The notes: generated by a model from the letters alone, not told the origin. DNA of 64,000 nt from RI-153 sp963721725 (GCA_963721725.1 CAVRLX010000007.1:248001-312000); one strand, 5' to 3'; counted from the stretch's first letter, positions 21,611 to 31,900 are shown. Made by a program: numbers and translations.

Positions 21611-21664
21611 TTCGGGTTGGCCGCTTTGGCGGTTACCCTGCGTTGAAAGAGATATAAACGCATC

Positions 21665-22642
21665 ATGCAGCAAACAACCCTTTTGAAGAGTGCCGCGGCT
21701 CCCGATGAGGCCAAAAGTGCCACACGCCTGTTGACACGGCTGCCCATTAACGATTTTATCGCACTCACCAAACCTAAGATCATTGCACTCTTGTTGTTGA
21801 CCACCCTGGTTCCCATGTTTTTGGCGGGGCCAACACCGCCCAGTTTGGGGCTGATCCTGTGGACGATGGTGGGCGGATTTCTGGCGGCAGGCGGCGCGAA
21901 CGCACTCAACCAATATTGGGATCGAGATATTGATCATGTTATGGTGCGCACACGCAAGCGACCTTTGCCCGGTGGACGCATGACCCCAGCCCAAGTCTTG
22001 CTCTTTGGCGTGCTGCTCAGCGCGCTCAGTTTTGTACAACTCTGGTGGACGGTGAATCTGCTCACGGCGCTATTAGCGTTGGCGGGGATTGTCTATTATG
22101 TGGGGATCTACACCGTGCTGCTCAAGCGCAGCAGCACACAAAACATTGTGATCGGTGGCGCTGCCGGGGCGATTCCGCCGCTGGTTGGGTGGGCAGCTGT
22201 TGCCAACGAGATTTCGTTGTTGCCGATTTTTCTCTTTCTGATTATTTTCGATCGGACGCCGCCTCACTTCTGGGCCTTGGCGCTCATGCGCAAAAAAGAG
22301 TACGGGGCCGCAGGCGTGCCCATGTTACCTGTTGTCGTGGGCGACCGCGAGACCTATCGACAAATTGTGCTCTACAGTGTATTGCTGCTGCTGATCAGCA
22401 CGGTGCCGGTCTTCTTGCGCCTGTTGGGGCCGGTCTACCTCGTCGCGTCGCTGGTACTCAACGGCATCTTCCTCTGGCAAGCTGTGCAGATCTGGAGCAG
22501 CCCCACCAATGCCAACGTTTGGCGGCTCTACAAGTACAGCCTCCTCTACTTGGCCCTGCTCTTTCTTGCCATGGGCGTGGATGGGCTATTCTTTACCATC
22601 CCAGCGGATATGTTGGAGTTCAGTTGGATAATGGGTGTGTAA
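21665..22642 (+). CDS. ctaB: Protoheme IX farnesyltransferase (haem o synthase)
   Basis: A 325-residue UbiA-superfamily prenyltransferase with about nine helices. The prenyl-diphosphate/Mg site is intact: NALNQYWDRDID followed by RTRKRPLPGG. The second aspartate region is weaker but the loop DRTPPHFWALAL typical of CtaB is present. It makes haem o, the precursor of haem a, for the oxidase encoded upstream. The partner haem a synthase CtaA is not in this window. It ends 6 bp before the convergent GmrSD-like gene. Confidence 0.95.
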   Translation: MQQTTLLKSAAAPDEAKSATRLLTRLPINDFIALTKPKIIALLLLTTLVPMFLAGPTPPSLGLILWTMVGGFLAAGGANALNQYWDRDIDHVMVRTRKRPLPGGRMTPAQVLLFGVLLSALSFVQLWWTVNLLTALLALAGIVYYVGIYTVLLKRSSTQNIVIGGAAGAIPPLVGWAAVANEISLLPIFLFLIIFDRTPPHFWALALMRKKEYGAAGVPMLPVVVGDRETYRQIVLYSVLLLLISTVPVFLRLLGPVYLVASLVLNGIFLWQAVQIWSSPTNANVWRLYKYSLLYLALLFLAMGVDGLFFTIPADMLEFSWIMGV

Positions 22643-22648
22643 ACGATC

Positions 22649-24363
22649 TTACTTTGTTGATAATTGAGAAAGTCGCCAGATGCCCGTGGCTTGGCGGGCC
22701 ATCCATTGTTGACGAACATGCGAGGCGATCCATTGTCCAGGATTCGTTTTGTTCAGCAATATGGTTTGTAATCTGAAAGATACTTTGTCTGTACAGTTTT
22801 TGTTTGACCTGAAACGGTTGATTTCCATTTTGACGGTTTAAAGAGTCTTCAAGGAGAGTGAAATTGCCCAGCCGATAAATTGCCTCGTCAATTTGGTTAT
22901 CCGTAAACTCTTCCCAGCCTTCTTTGGGGTTTTCTGGCAAAATATGCTCAATCGTATATTTGGGTGTCTCTGTGTCAAAATCTTTCCCAGAGATCTGATG
23001 TTCTAAAGCAAATAGGATATATCTTGTGATTTGCTTGTTTCGAGATGATGTAGTTCGTAGAATTTTTTCGGCAAAAGCAATCCGAAATGCTTCATCTTCA
23101 ACATAAATAGGGGCGAGTGCTCGTATAACCTCTGATGGCGTTGCCAGCAAGCCACGTGCAATTTGCCGTGCTACATCGTTATAGATGCGTTCTTGTTCAT
23201 TCGTTAGTAAATTTCCAATTACGTTATAGCGAAAAGATATAACACTAATGGCACGCAAAATATCAGAGAAGCCATTTTCATCAAATGTGCGATGTGCGGA
23301 TAAGAGCAAAGACCACGGTTGGCGCACGCTAAACATACGCAGTTCCCGTACATAACGCCGTTGGGCTTCTGTCCACAATCGATCTTCAGGATCTGGCCAA
23401 CGCTGCGTAGACCGGCACATCATGTTCCATCAGACGAATCAGTTCAAAAACCTTGCCCTTATTGAAAGTAGCGGCCCGAATCGTCTTGAATAGCTCCGAT
23501 TCACGAACCAAAGGCTCTCGACTGTTCCAGTGGGAGCGCAGAAAGGCCGGAAAACTCTCGCTGCCGAGCTGGTCAACCATACGATTCCAGCGGCGCTCTA
23601 AAGCCTCAATCTCGCTAATGTGGGAGCCTTCTCGATGCACAACAGAAAAGAGATAATTTTTCAGTAGATCAGTGGGCGACAGACGGACGCCGCGTGAATT
23701 GAGGGTTTCAAATACTTTGAACGCATTTAATTCATCTGTCACGGTAATAACCGTAAAATGTAGACTATCGGCTACATCGCTTAAAAACTGTGCCAGCACC
23801 GCTCCATCTTTGCGCGCTGCATACTGATCTGCGATCTGGCGGCTGAACCACTCAAAGCCTTTGCGTAACAGGTGCTCCGAGGATCGTAAACCACGTTTCG
23901 GTAAAGACTGTAGCGGCACAAGGCGATCCCGGTAAAACGCATCATTGTTGCGGTTGAGTGTGAGCTTTGTCTGTGGTACAAGGGTTACCGGATCAAGATA
24001 CCCGATGTAATTGTTTCGCAGTTGTTCCTCTCTGCGACGATTATCATCTGACTGAATTCCCCGTTCCACAAAATCAGATAAAAGTTTCAGAACTGCCAGG
24101 ACAAGCAAACTTAGGGTTGTTAATCTCTGTTGTCCATCGATGATGTCATAATTTTTGTTATCTTGTGTCTGGAGTACAAGATAGCCCATATAGTGAACTG
24201 GCTCATGACCTTGGAGTACATTTTGGATATCCTGCCAAAGATCTTCCCAGTCATCCTGAGTCCAACTGTAATCGCGCTGAAATAATGGGACTTTATAGGT
24301 TCGCCCATTGCCCAAAAGTTCGCCTAACGTTTTATTGGTAGTGTTGAAATTCACGGCCGACAT
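22649..24363 (-). CDS. GmrSD-like (DUF262 + DUF1524) nuclease, two frameshifts
   Basis: Two minus-strand pieces form one protein of about 570 residues. The N-terminal DUF262 domain shows VPLFQRDYSWTQDDW and the DGQQRLTTLSLLV motif (about residue 76), the nucleotide-dependent GmrS-like part. The C-terminal DUF1524/HNH part has IEHILPENP, where the His is catalytic in the family. Frame breaks lie near 23400 (an extra T or G in GCGTTGGCC) and near 22750 (an extra A in CAAAAC). Removing the latter restores the family-typical end WIASHVRQQWMARQA and a stop at 22649-22651. Such proteins are type IV restriction or other defence nucleases. Base composition is clearly more AT-rich than the neighbours, suggesting transfer. 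Confidence 0.82.
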
Positions 24364-24427
24364 ACTTTATCCTGTGTTCTTCTCAGATGATGCTTTCACA
24401 TTGGCCGTATTGTAACACAGATAAAAA

Positions 24428-24457
24428 GGGATGAAGCCGATAGTTCAGCTTCATCCC
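24428..24457 (-). terminator. Rho-independent terminator after the ferredoxin gene
   Basis: GGGATGAAGC (24428-24437) pairs with GCTTCATCCC (24448-24457) around a 10-nt loop. On the minus strand the stem is followed by TTTTTAT, giving an intrinsic terminator for the ferredoxin transcript. Confidence 0.85.
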
Positions 24458-24503
24458 CTTTCTGTTTACTGATTCTGGCGTCGACACACAGTCAACAACA
24501 TCC

Positions 24504-24866
24504 CTACCCGTTTTTGGGAACCCACACTGGCGGCGGCTGGATCAGATCGTCCGGCTTGGAGCCAGCATCGGCGCGACCGCTGCCCTCCAAACGGCTAATG
24601 GCACGCACGTTCATGGCTTCGTTCACCTGAATCTGGCACGAAAGACGCACGCCCTCCAGCCCGCGTTCGGCCAACTTCGCCTTCTCTGCCTCGGTCATCA
24701 TCTCTGGCTCGCCCTCAATGAACTCCACTCGACAGGTTGTACATCGACAATTGCCGCCGCAAGCGTGAAGCTGATCCACGCCAGCATCCTCGATGAGCGC
24801 CAACACAAGGCGTTTGCCTTCGGGCACTTCAACTGTGCCATATCCTTCGACCATTAACTTGGGCAT
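24504..24866 (-). CDS. [2Fe-2S] ferredoxin
   Basis: A 120-residue ferredoxin with the beta-grasp fold. Cluster ligands are Cys36, Cys42 and Cys45 in ACGGNCRCTTC and the distal Cys77 in RLSCQIQ. An additional Cys40 gives the CGGNC-C arrangement seen in adrenodoxin-like proteins. The 35-residue C-terminal tail is Pro-rich. ATG 24866 is chosen because it follows AAAGGAAAC at good spacing; the longer upstream frame lacks homology. It probably shuttles electrons to an unknown partner; no oxidoreductase partner is adjacent. Confidence 0.88.
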   Translation of the reverse strand: MPKLMVEGYGTVEVPEGKRLVLALIEDAGVDQLHACGGNCRCTTCRVEFIEGEPEMMTEAEKAKLAERGLEGVRLSCQIQVNEAMNVRAISRLEGSGRADAGSKPDDLIQPPPVWVPKNG

Positions 24867-24956
24867 AATGTTTCCTTTGGGAGTGTATAGTTTGGGTAAA
24901 TTACTAACTTGATAGTAACGGATGGCAATCAAATTGAAAAGTAAGGCTGAAACCCG

Positions 24957-26315
24957 TTAGGGCTGCACAAAGACAAAAAGCAGATCATTGACGTTCGTGC
25001 GTGTCGGGCCAGTATGCAGCAAATCATTCACCGCGGCCAAGTATGGATAGGCATCATGGCCGCGCAGATGCTCCAATGCCGAGAGACCCACTGCTTCGCC
25101 CCGTGAGACTGTTAAGCCGTCGGCTAGGCCGCCAGCGCTGTCCGTGGGGCCGTCTGTGCCGTCTGTTGCCAACGAGACCACGGTGATGCCCTGTGTGCCA
25201 TTCAATGCCAGCGCGGCAGCCAGCGCCGCTTCTTGATTACGTCCACCCTGACCGGGGGCGCGGCCCAGTGTGACCGTGGTTTCGCCGCCCAAGACAAGAC
25301 AGGCCGGGGCGGGGATCGGCTGGCCGCTGGATTGGATCTCTTTGCCCAACGCCGCCAGCACCTTGCCCACTTCGGCGGCTTCGCCCTCGATAAAGGTAGA
25401 AAGCAAGAGCGTGTGGAAGCCCAGATCGGCGGCTTTGGAGAGTGCCGCCAGGGCAGCCAGCCGATTATCTGCCACAATCACCGTTTGGGTTTTTTCAAAA
25501 ATGGCGTCGCCGGGCTTGGGCGTATCGGCAATCTCCCCGGCCAGCCCCGCACGCAGCCGATGGCGCACCGCCGCCGGAAGCTGATCGGCCAGATCGTACT
25601 TTTCCACAATTGCCCAGGCATCGGCCCACGTGCTGCTATCCGGCACAGTGGGGCCACTGGCGATGACGTCCAGCGGGCTGCCGATGACATCGCTCAGCAC
25701 CAGCGTGATCAGCGTGGCCGGGGCCACCGCCCGTGCCAGCCCGCCCCCTTTGAGCGCGCTACAATGTTTGCGCAGCGTGTTCATCTCGTTAATCGACGCC
25801 CCACAGGCCAACAGCGCCTTGCTCAACCCCTGTTTGTCTGCCAACGTCAGTCCCTCTGCGGGGGAGACCAACAGCGCCGAGCCACCGCCAGAGAGCAGCG
25901 CAATCACCAGATCGTCGGCTGTCGCTTCAGTTGCCAGTGCCAAAATCTCTTGCCCGGCGCGCACACCCGCCGCATCCGGCACGGGATGGCTGGCCTCGGC
26001 GATGTGCACCCGTTGGGTGGGGCCGCCGTGTTCGCTTTTCACCACCACCAGCCCCGCTGTGATGCGGTCGCCCAACACGCTTTCCACGGCCTGGACCATG
26101 GGCGCGCCGGCTTTGCCCGCGCCAATCACAAAGACGCGGCGAAAGACGGCGAGATCATAGGCGCGGTCGCCTACGGTCAGCGTGTCGCCGTCTCGATGCA
26201 AGGCGTGCTGCACCGCTGCCAGCGGATCAACAGCATCCAGCGCAGCCTCCAGCACGGGCACAATTTGTCCACGTCGGACGGGATCGGGGATGAGGATCGC
26301 AGGGTCAAAACGCAT
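24957..26315 (-). CDS. Glycerate 2-kinase (GckA/TtuD, MOFRL family)
   Basis: A 452-residue protein. The N-terminal DUF4147 domain has GAGKAGAPM, LSGGGSALL and NTLRKHCSALKGGGLA. The C-terminal MOFRL domain has LGGETTVTLG, GGRNQEAALAAAL and TDGTDGPTDSAGG. Family members phosphorylate D-glycerate to 2-phosphoglycerate with ATP (older annotation: hydroxypyruvate reductase TtuD). ATG at 26315 is chosen because the family N-terminus begins there; 52 further upstream codons lack homology. It is divergent from the DUF3500 gene. It would feed glycerate, for example from sugar acid breakdown, into glycolysis. Confidence 0.93.
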   Translation of the reverse strand: MRFDPAILIPDPVRRGQIVPVLEAALDAVDPLAAVQHALHRDGDTLTVGDRAYDLAVFRRVFVIGAGKAGAPMVQAVESVLGDRITAGLVVVKSEHGGPTQRVHIAEASHPVPDAAGVRAGQEILALATEATADDLVIALLSGGGSALLVSPAEGLTLADKQGLSKALLACGASINEMNTLRKHCSALKGGGLARAVAPATLITLVLSDVIGSPLDVIASGPTVPDSSTWADAWAIVEKYDLADQLPAAVRHRLRAGLAGEIADTPKPGDAIFEKTQTVIVADNRLAALAALSKAADLGFHTLLLSTFIEGEAAEVGKVLAALGKEIQSSGQPIPAPACLVLGGETTVTLGRAPGQGGRNQEAALAAALALNGTQGITVVSLATDGTDGPTDSAGGLADGLTVSRGEAVGLSALEHLRGHDAYPYLAAVNDLLHTGPTRTNVNDLLFVFVQP

Positions 26316-26485
26316 CAAATTTCTCGTTTCAAATGAAAGGGGTGTGGATTTGTCTCTTTGTATCAGACTTCGCGCACTTTCACAAAAGCACAGGGACTTC
26401 ATCCCCTGGCTGGCTCGCAGTCGCTTTTCCGTCTCTTTCACAGTATACTGGCTGTACCATCCTCTCCCCACCCAAAGGAACCTTT

Positions 26486-27577
26486 ATGTCCACTGAATCT
26501 CCACTTACCGGAAACAGCGCCCGCACCACTGTGGCGCGCATGGGCGAAGCTATCGCCAATTTCCTGGCCTCGCTCTCCGCGGATCAGCGCCAAAAAGCCG
26601 TGTTGGACTTTGCCGACGAAGCCGAGCGCACCAACTGGCATTATACGCCGATTGAACGCCAGGGATTGCCGCTGAATGAAATGACGCGCCCGCAACAGCG
26701 GCTGGCACAGCAAGTCGTCGCCAGCGGGGTGAGCCGTGCCGGGTATGTCACTACCTCTACGATTATGGGGTTGGAAAACACCCTCGATGCCCGCGAGGAG
26801 TGGAAAGCCACGAATCTGCGCCGTGATCCCGCCCGTTACTATCTCAGCATCTTCGGTCAGCCCGATGCCCAAAAGCCGTGGGGCTGGCGCTATGAAGGCC
26901 ATCATGTTTCGCTGAATTACACGATTGTGGGCGGACAGATCGTAGCCCCCACGCCCACCTTTTTTGGGGCGAATCCGGCGGAATCACACCTGGGCAGCGT
27001 GGCGACACTGCGCCCGCTGGCAGGCACTGAAGATCTGGCGCGTGAGTTGGTCCACGCTTTGGACGAAAGCCAACGCCACACGGCTGTGTTGACTTCGGTA
27101 GCCCCTGCCGATATTGTGTTGCGCAATCGTCCGTACATTGAAGAGGACGGGCTGCACCTTGACGACCCGGCGGAGATTGAAAAGTGGATGGCTGAAAGTG
27201 GCATTAGCGCCGAGGCTGTGGATGCTCTGCGCTATCGCACGGCGCAGCCCAGCGGGTTGGCTGTAGCGCAGATGGCCGCGTCGCAGCGCGAAATTGTCCA
27301 CAAGCTGATCCGCGAATATATCGACCGCATGCCCGACGAACTAGCCGAGATCGAATGGACGAAACTTCAACAGGGCAGCCTGGACAGCATTCACTTTGCG
27401 TGGGCAGGCGGGATCGAACGCCATCAGCCGCACTATTACCGGCTGCAAGGCGGGCGCTTTATTGTCGAATATGACAACACGCAGAATGACGCAAACCACA
27501 TTCACTCGGTCTGGCGCGACGCTCAGAATGACTTCGGCGCCGATCTCCTCGCCCACCACTACGCCCACGATCATTAA
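26486..27577 (+). CDS. DUF3500 domain protein
   Basis: A 363-residue protein matching the DUF3500 family pattern: an N-terminal helical part with DFADEAERTNWHYTP, then WGWRYEGHHVSLNYT, FFGANPAE, and a C-terminal HFAWAGGIERHQPHYYRLQG followed by FIVEYDNTQNDANHIHSVWRD. The many conserved His, Trp and Asp residues suggest a metal- or ligand-binding pocket, but the function of the family is unknown. The start is fixed by the AAAGGAAC ribosome site 5 bases upstream. It appears complete and is divergent from glycerate kinase. Confidence 0.85.
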   Translation: MSTESPLTGNSARTTVARMGEAIANFLASLSADQRQKAVLDFADEAERTNWHYTPIERQGLPLNEMTRPQQRLAQQVVASGVSRAGYVTTSTIMGLENTLDAREEWKATNLRRDPARYYLSIFGQPDAQKPWGWRYEGHHVSLNYTIVGGQIVAPTPTFFGANPAESHLGSVATLRPLAGTEDLARELVHALDESQRHTAVLTSVAPADIVLRNRPYIEEDGLHLDDPAEIEKWMAESGISAEAVDALRYRTAQPSGLAVAQMAASQREIVHKLIREYIDRMPDELAEIEWTKLQQGSLDSIHFAWAGGIERHQPHYYRLQGGRFIVEYDNTQNDANHIHSVWRDAQNDFGADLLAHHYAHDH

Positions 27578-27589
27578 CTGGAAAAATAT

Positions 27590-27651
27590 CACCGCAAAGC
27601 GGCGAAGAGCGCAAAGATCAGCTTCTTTGCGCTCTTCGCCGCTTTGCGGTG
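27590..27651. repeat. Perfect 28-bp inverted repeat between convergent genes
   Basis: The left arm (27590-27617) and right arm (27624-27651) are exactly complementary over 28 bp, with a 6-nt loop. The arms are built from GCAAAG- and GCGAAGAGC-like words. It fills the gap between the DUF3500 stop and the sulfatase stop. It could act as a bidirectional terminator but is much longer than needed and resembles a dispersed palindromic element. Confidence 0.85.
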
Positions 27652-27661
27652 AATCTCTTCT

Positions 27662-29175
27662 TTATGCCCCGGCGATGCGGGCAAAGCGCGTGGGTTCGCG
27701 TTCCAACTCGGCGTTGAGAAAGCGTTGGAAGAGCCGACACTTAATCTCGGCATAGGCTGCATCGTCCCAGCGGTTGTGCTGCTCGCTGGGATCATCAACC
27801 AGATCGAAAAGCTCGCCATATTCGTGGTTGCGATAGACCGTCAGCTTGTAGCGCTCGTCGATGTAGGTGCGCAGGTGCAGCGCCGACGGCTGATGGCGGA
27901 ACTCCACCAGCACATGATCCCGCGCTTTTTCTGCTTCGCCCTGCCACACAGGCAGTTGATTCACCCCTTGCATCAGCCCCGGCACCGGAATCCCCGCCGC
28001 GCTCAAAAAGGTGGGAGCGAGATCTACCAGCCCCTGGAGCGCGTCGCTGCTGTTGCCTGCGGGGATCTGATCGGGCCAGCGCACCAGGAAGGGCAGGCGT
28101 AGCAGATCCTCATAATGGAACGCCCCTTTGGCGATCAGCCCGTGTTGGCCCAAGAAGTGACCGTGGTCGGTGGTGAAGACAATAATCGTATTGTCGGCAA
28201 TGCCCAATTCGTCCAGGCGGTCGAGAATGCGCCCGATCTGTTCGTCCATGAAGCTGACCATGCCATAATAGATCGCCATGTTCTTGCGCAGTTTGGCCTC
28301 GTCAATCAGATGGCTCTGGAAGCCGTGATTGCCAAAGGGCGTCTCTTGCCATTGGGAAAAGTCGGGGCGCTCCTCTTGCGTCTTGGCGAATTGCGGCGGC
28401 ATGGCGTCTAGCTCGCCCGGTTCCAGCGTACCCGGCTCCATGTCGGCGGGATCATACATGGATGCCCACGGCTCTGGAACGAGATAGGGCGGGTGCGGAT
28501 CGTGAAAGCTGCTCCACAGGAAGAACGGTTTTCCGCGGCCACGCTGCGCTCGATGTTGGCAATCGTGCGCTCGGCGGTCCATGTGGTGTAGTGATACTCT
28601 GCGGGCAGATCCCAACGATGTTCGCGTTTGGGCACGTTGGGATCTGTGGGCCAATCCTGGAAATAATCGCGCCAATGGGTCAGCCCCTTCTCCTCCATCC
28701 AGATGCCGTAGTGTTGCCCGACGTGGGCCTCGTCGGCGTGGTTGCGGGCGATCTCGATGTGATCGAAGCCGTACCACGGCCCTGTGAAATTGCGCCAGAA
28801 ATCCAGATTGCGCAGCGTGGGCTGCATCTCCAGCGAGGATTGCCCCGGTTCAGATTTTAGCGGTTGAAAGTGGGCTTTGCCGATCAGCGTCGTGTCATAG
28901 CCATGCCGTCGGAAGATGTCACCCACGGTGGGCACGTCTTCGCCCAGCTTCACGCCGATGGTCCAGCAGCCATGCCAGGATGGATACAGCCCGGTGATCA
29001 TCGTCGAGCGCGTGGGCGAGCAGACCGGGTTGTTGCAATAGGCGCGGTCAAAGCGCGTGCCTTCCCGCGCCAGCCGATCCAAATTGGGCGTGCGGATCTT
29101 GGGATTGGTCACGCCCAGGGTGGAATAGTGCTGCTGATCGCTGGTGATCAGCAGAATGTTGGGTTTTGTGGTCAT
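27662..29175 (-). CDS. Sulfatase (formylglycine-dependent), frameshifted near 28533
   Basis: Two overlapping frames join into one sulfatase of about 504 residues. The N-terminal half carries the metal Asp in LLITSDQQHYS and the modified Cys of the C-x-P-x-R signature in PVCSPTRSTMITG. The C-terminal half carries the metal-binding TTDHGHFLGQHG. The break is near 28530-28536, where GCGGAAAACC on the minus strand would restore the frame as GCGGGAAAACC. No signal peptide is seen, so it may be cytoplasmic or exported by another route. ATG 29175 follows AAAGGGAACCC. A matching sulfatase and a sulfatase remnant lie in the same cluster. Substrate unknown. Confidence 0.85.
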
Positions 29176-29228
29176 GGGTTCCCTTTTCATCACTACTATA
29201 TCGGATCGCTGCTATGGTTGAAACGCCT

Positions 29229-30537
29229 CTACGCGTCGGGCATTGCTTTTAGCGAATCTTCCACCGCCGCCAACGTCCGCGCCACGTGATCTTCTGTGTG
29301 CGCCGCCGAAATGTACCAGATCCCGCGCCCGATTAGACGCACGCCCCTCTCCAACATGGCTAGGGTGAAGCGCTCGTAGCGGGCTTTGTCACAGTGCAGC
29401 GCGTAGTCCCGGTAATCGCGGATTTCCGACAATTCTGTAAACGAGAGATGAAAGGCCGTGGGAAAGCCCTGTACGTGCAGCGGCACTTCCAGCCGATGAG
29501 CTATGGCGCGGATGCCCTCGATCAACTGCGTGCCAATGCGGTCCAACTGCGTGTAGACCGCTCCGTTATCGCGTTCCAACTCTTGCAGCGCCGCCGCCGA
29601 AGCCGCCATCGAGATCACGTTGCTGTTAAACGTGCCCGAATGGTTGACATCACGGGCGAAGCGAGCCATGTACTCGGCTTTGCCCACCAGCGCCGCGTTG
29701 GGGAATCCCCCGGCAAAGGCCTTGCCAAAGGTCGCCAGATCGGGCATAACTTCAAAGCGGCCCTGTGCGCCGCTTAGCCCCAGCCGAAAACCCGTGATCA
29801 CTTCGTCCAAAATGAACAAACTGCCGTGTTCATCACAAAGCTGACGCAGCCCCTGTAAAAAGCCTGGCTGCGGCGGGATTGCCCCGGTGTTGCCCATCAT
29901 GCCCTCGGTGATAATGGCGGCGATTTCATTCCCACGCTCGGCAAAGAGTTTCTCCACCAAGCGCGAGGTTGTTCCACGGCAACACGATGAAATCTTCGGC
30001 GGCGCTGTCTGTCTGTCCCGCCGACATCATGTGCGGCTGGCTCGCTTCATAGGGCGTCTCTTCGTTCACCGGCGGGGCCACGCTGAGCAGCACGTTATCA
30101 AACCAGCCATGATAGTGGCCCTCGAAGCGCAAAATTTTTGTGCGTCCGGTCACCGCCCGCGCTAGGCGCATGGCCGCCTGTACCACCTCGGAGCCACTCA
30201 GGCTGAAGCGGCACAACTCGGCACAGGGGATGGTGCGGATCAGCGCCTCGGCCACCTCGATTTCCAGCGGATGTTGTCCCGCGTAAAGCTGCCCTTGGCG
30301 CATGGCCCTGTTCACGGCGTCCAGCACTGCCGGGTGCGAATGGCCTAATAACATCGGGCCTTGCCCCAGCACGTAGTCAATGTAGGTGTTGCCGTCCACG
30401 TCGGTGATGGTTGCCCCTTCGGCCTTTTCAAAAAAGAGCGGGAAGGGTGGCGAGGAGATGCGTACATTGCTGCTCACGCCGCCAGGGAGAAGCTGTTTTG
30501 CTCGATCCAAAAGCTCTTGCGAGCGTTGCCAATTCAT
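29229..30537 (-). CDS. Class III PLP aminotransferase-fold protein (HemL-like), frameshifted near 29966
   Basis: A protein of about 435 residues of the glutamate-1-semialdehyde aminomutase / class III aminotransferase group. Features are LLPGGVSSNVRISS near the start, GQGPMLLGHSHP, LSGSEVVQAAMRLAR, FEGHYHG, ILDEVITGFRLG (the PLP-ring Asp) and TFGKAFAGGFPNAAL (the Schiff-base Lys). The frame breaks between IVLPWNNLA and LVEKLFAERG. One surplus base near 29966 explains it. In a sulfatase / enolase-superfamily cluster and without other tetrapyrrole genes, a catabolic transamination or aminomutase role is more likely than haem synthesis. Confidence 0.82.
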
Positions 30538-30614
30538 TGAAACAAACCTTTGTGTGAGTGGTTAGCTATGCTGTTCACGAGATTGAGATTTTATTGGAGA
30601 GTAGTCTATGTAAG

Positions 30615-30687
30615 CGTAGTGCGTATTCCGTATCCGGCATGGCGTAACTTGTGGCTACGCGCTCCGTACTACGCAACACGCACTACG
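30615..30687. repeat. Inverted repeat of GTAGTGCGT words at the end of the enolase-superfamily gene
   Basis: CGTAGTGCGT (30615-30624) is complementary to ACGCACTACG (30678-30687). The 53-bp interior has further partial complementarity (TACTACGCAACACGC against GCGTAGTGCG). The right arm overlaps the stop codon of the upstream gene. It resembles the other short-word palindromic elements of this window. Confidence 0.55.
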
Positions 30688-31900
30688 GATTCCATTCCGA
30701 CACCCGCACATCGCCCTCTTCAAAGAGCGAAGGCAGCCACGCCGTCCCAAAGCCCGGCCCGTCAGACGGCGTGATAAAGCCACCTTCTACACTGGGCTGC
30801 TCCGTGATCAGTTGCGGGTAAATCAGGTTGATATGGGCGCGCACAGTCTCTTGCCAGGCCACGTTGGCCGTGGCGGTTGCCACTTGCACACCCGACAACA
30901 TGGTCAGCGGACCGGTGCAGTCGTGCATCACTACGGGGATATTGTAGATCTGTGCCAGATGGGCGAGACGATGCGTCTGTGAAATGCCGCCCACCCAAGT
31001 GGGATCGATCATAATATAGTCGGCGGCGCGCTCCTCCAACACCAGCCGATAGTCGTCGGGGCCAATCATCATTTCGCTCACCGCCACGGGAATGTCGGCC
31101 TTGTGGCGGAAATCGGCGATGGTGGCGATGTTGTCCGGGCGGATAATGTCCTCGACCCACAACACATCCAGCGGACGCAGCGCCCGTGCAATGCGTAGCG
31201 CCGCCGCCAGTTGGAAGAAGCCGTGACCGTCGAGCATGAGTTCAATATCTCCGCCCAGCGCGTCGCGGATGGCGCGCAGCGGGCGCAGTGCTTCGTCCAA
31301 ATCGGCGTTGGAGATGTACAGCCCGCCACGCGGCTTGTGTGCGGCAAAGTCCAGTGTCCACGTTTTCAACCCCTTATAGCCCAGGTCGATCATGGCTTTG
31401 GCATAATCCACCGGGCGGTTGACCATGGCCCAGTAGTCGTTGTACGGCCCCTCGTTGCCCACCTCGCCATAGCCGGGCCAGCCTTGGGAGTTGTCGGTGC
31501 GTTTGCCACCATAGCTGGGGCCGCCGCTGCTGTTGTAGATCTGGATCTTCTCCTGGGTGCGACCGCCCAAAAGCTGCCAGATCGGTTGTTCGCTCACCTG
31601 CCCGAAGATGTCCCACAGGGCAAGGTCGATGGCGGAGATGGCGCGCAGTTCGGTGCCGCGCGATCCAAAGTTGGCGGTGCGCTCATAGAGGAAGCGCCAG
31701 TGGCTTTCGATGGCTAATGGGTCTGCGCCCAACAGTCGCCGCGCCATCCAATCGTGGATCATGGAAGCAACGGCGTGCGCCACATAGTACGTTTCGCCAT
31801 GGCCGATGATGCCAGCGTCGGTGTGAATGCGCAAGAGCATCAGCCCAGGCATGATTTCAGGCACGGTGCGGGTTTCGATTTTGGTGATTTTGAGAGACAT
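30683..31900 (-). CDS. Enolase-superfamily dehydratase/racemase (mandelate racemase group)
   Basis: A 405-residue protein with the N-terminal capping domain (about 1-125) and a TIM-barrel with three successive metal ligands: Asp in LMLDGHGFFQ, Glu in LWVEDIIRP and Glu in VAVSEMMIG. A C-terminal catalytic His is in VVMHDCTGPLT. Mandelate-racemase-group enzymes abstract the alpha proton of a carboxylate, usually to dehydrate sugar acids. ATG 31900 follows AAAGGCTGCCC. It stands between the aminotransferase and the DUF4058 gene on the same strand. The substrate is probably an acid sugar derived from a sulfated glycan; this is inference. Confidence 0.9.
   Translation of the reverse strand: MSLKITKIETRTVPEIMPGLMLLRIHTDAGIIGHGETYYVAHAVASMIHDWMARRLLGADPLAIESHWRFLYERTANFGSRGTELRAISAIDLALWDIFGQVSEQPIWQLLGGRTQEKIQIYNSSGGPSYGGKRTDNSQGWPGYGEVGNEGPYNDYWAMVNRPVDYAKAMIDLGYKGLKTWTLDFAAHKPRGGLYISNADLDEALRPLRAIRDALGGDIELMLDGHGFFQLAAALRIARALRPLDVLWVEDIIRPDNIATIADFRHKADIPVAVSEMMIGPDDYRLVLEERAADYIMIDPTWVGGISQTHRLAHLAQIYNIPVVMHDCTGPLTMLSGVQVATATANVAWQETVRAHINLIYPQLITEQPSVEGGFITPSDGPGFGTAWLPSLFEEGDVRVSEWNP

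Noticed and set aside
29229..30537. Calling the PLP protein hemL (haem biosynthesis)
   Set aside because: The family motifs fit, but no other tetrapyrrole genes are near and it sits in a catabolic cluster, so a general class III aminotransferase-fold call is safer.
30550..30774. A 74-codon plus-strand open frame between the aminotransferase and enolase-superfamily genes
   Set aside because: It overlaps an inverted repeat and the end of a real gene, and its translation shows no fold or motif.
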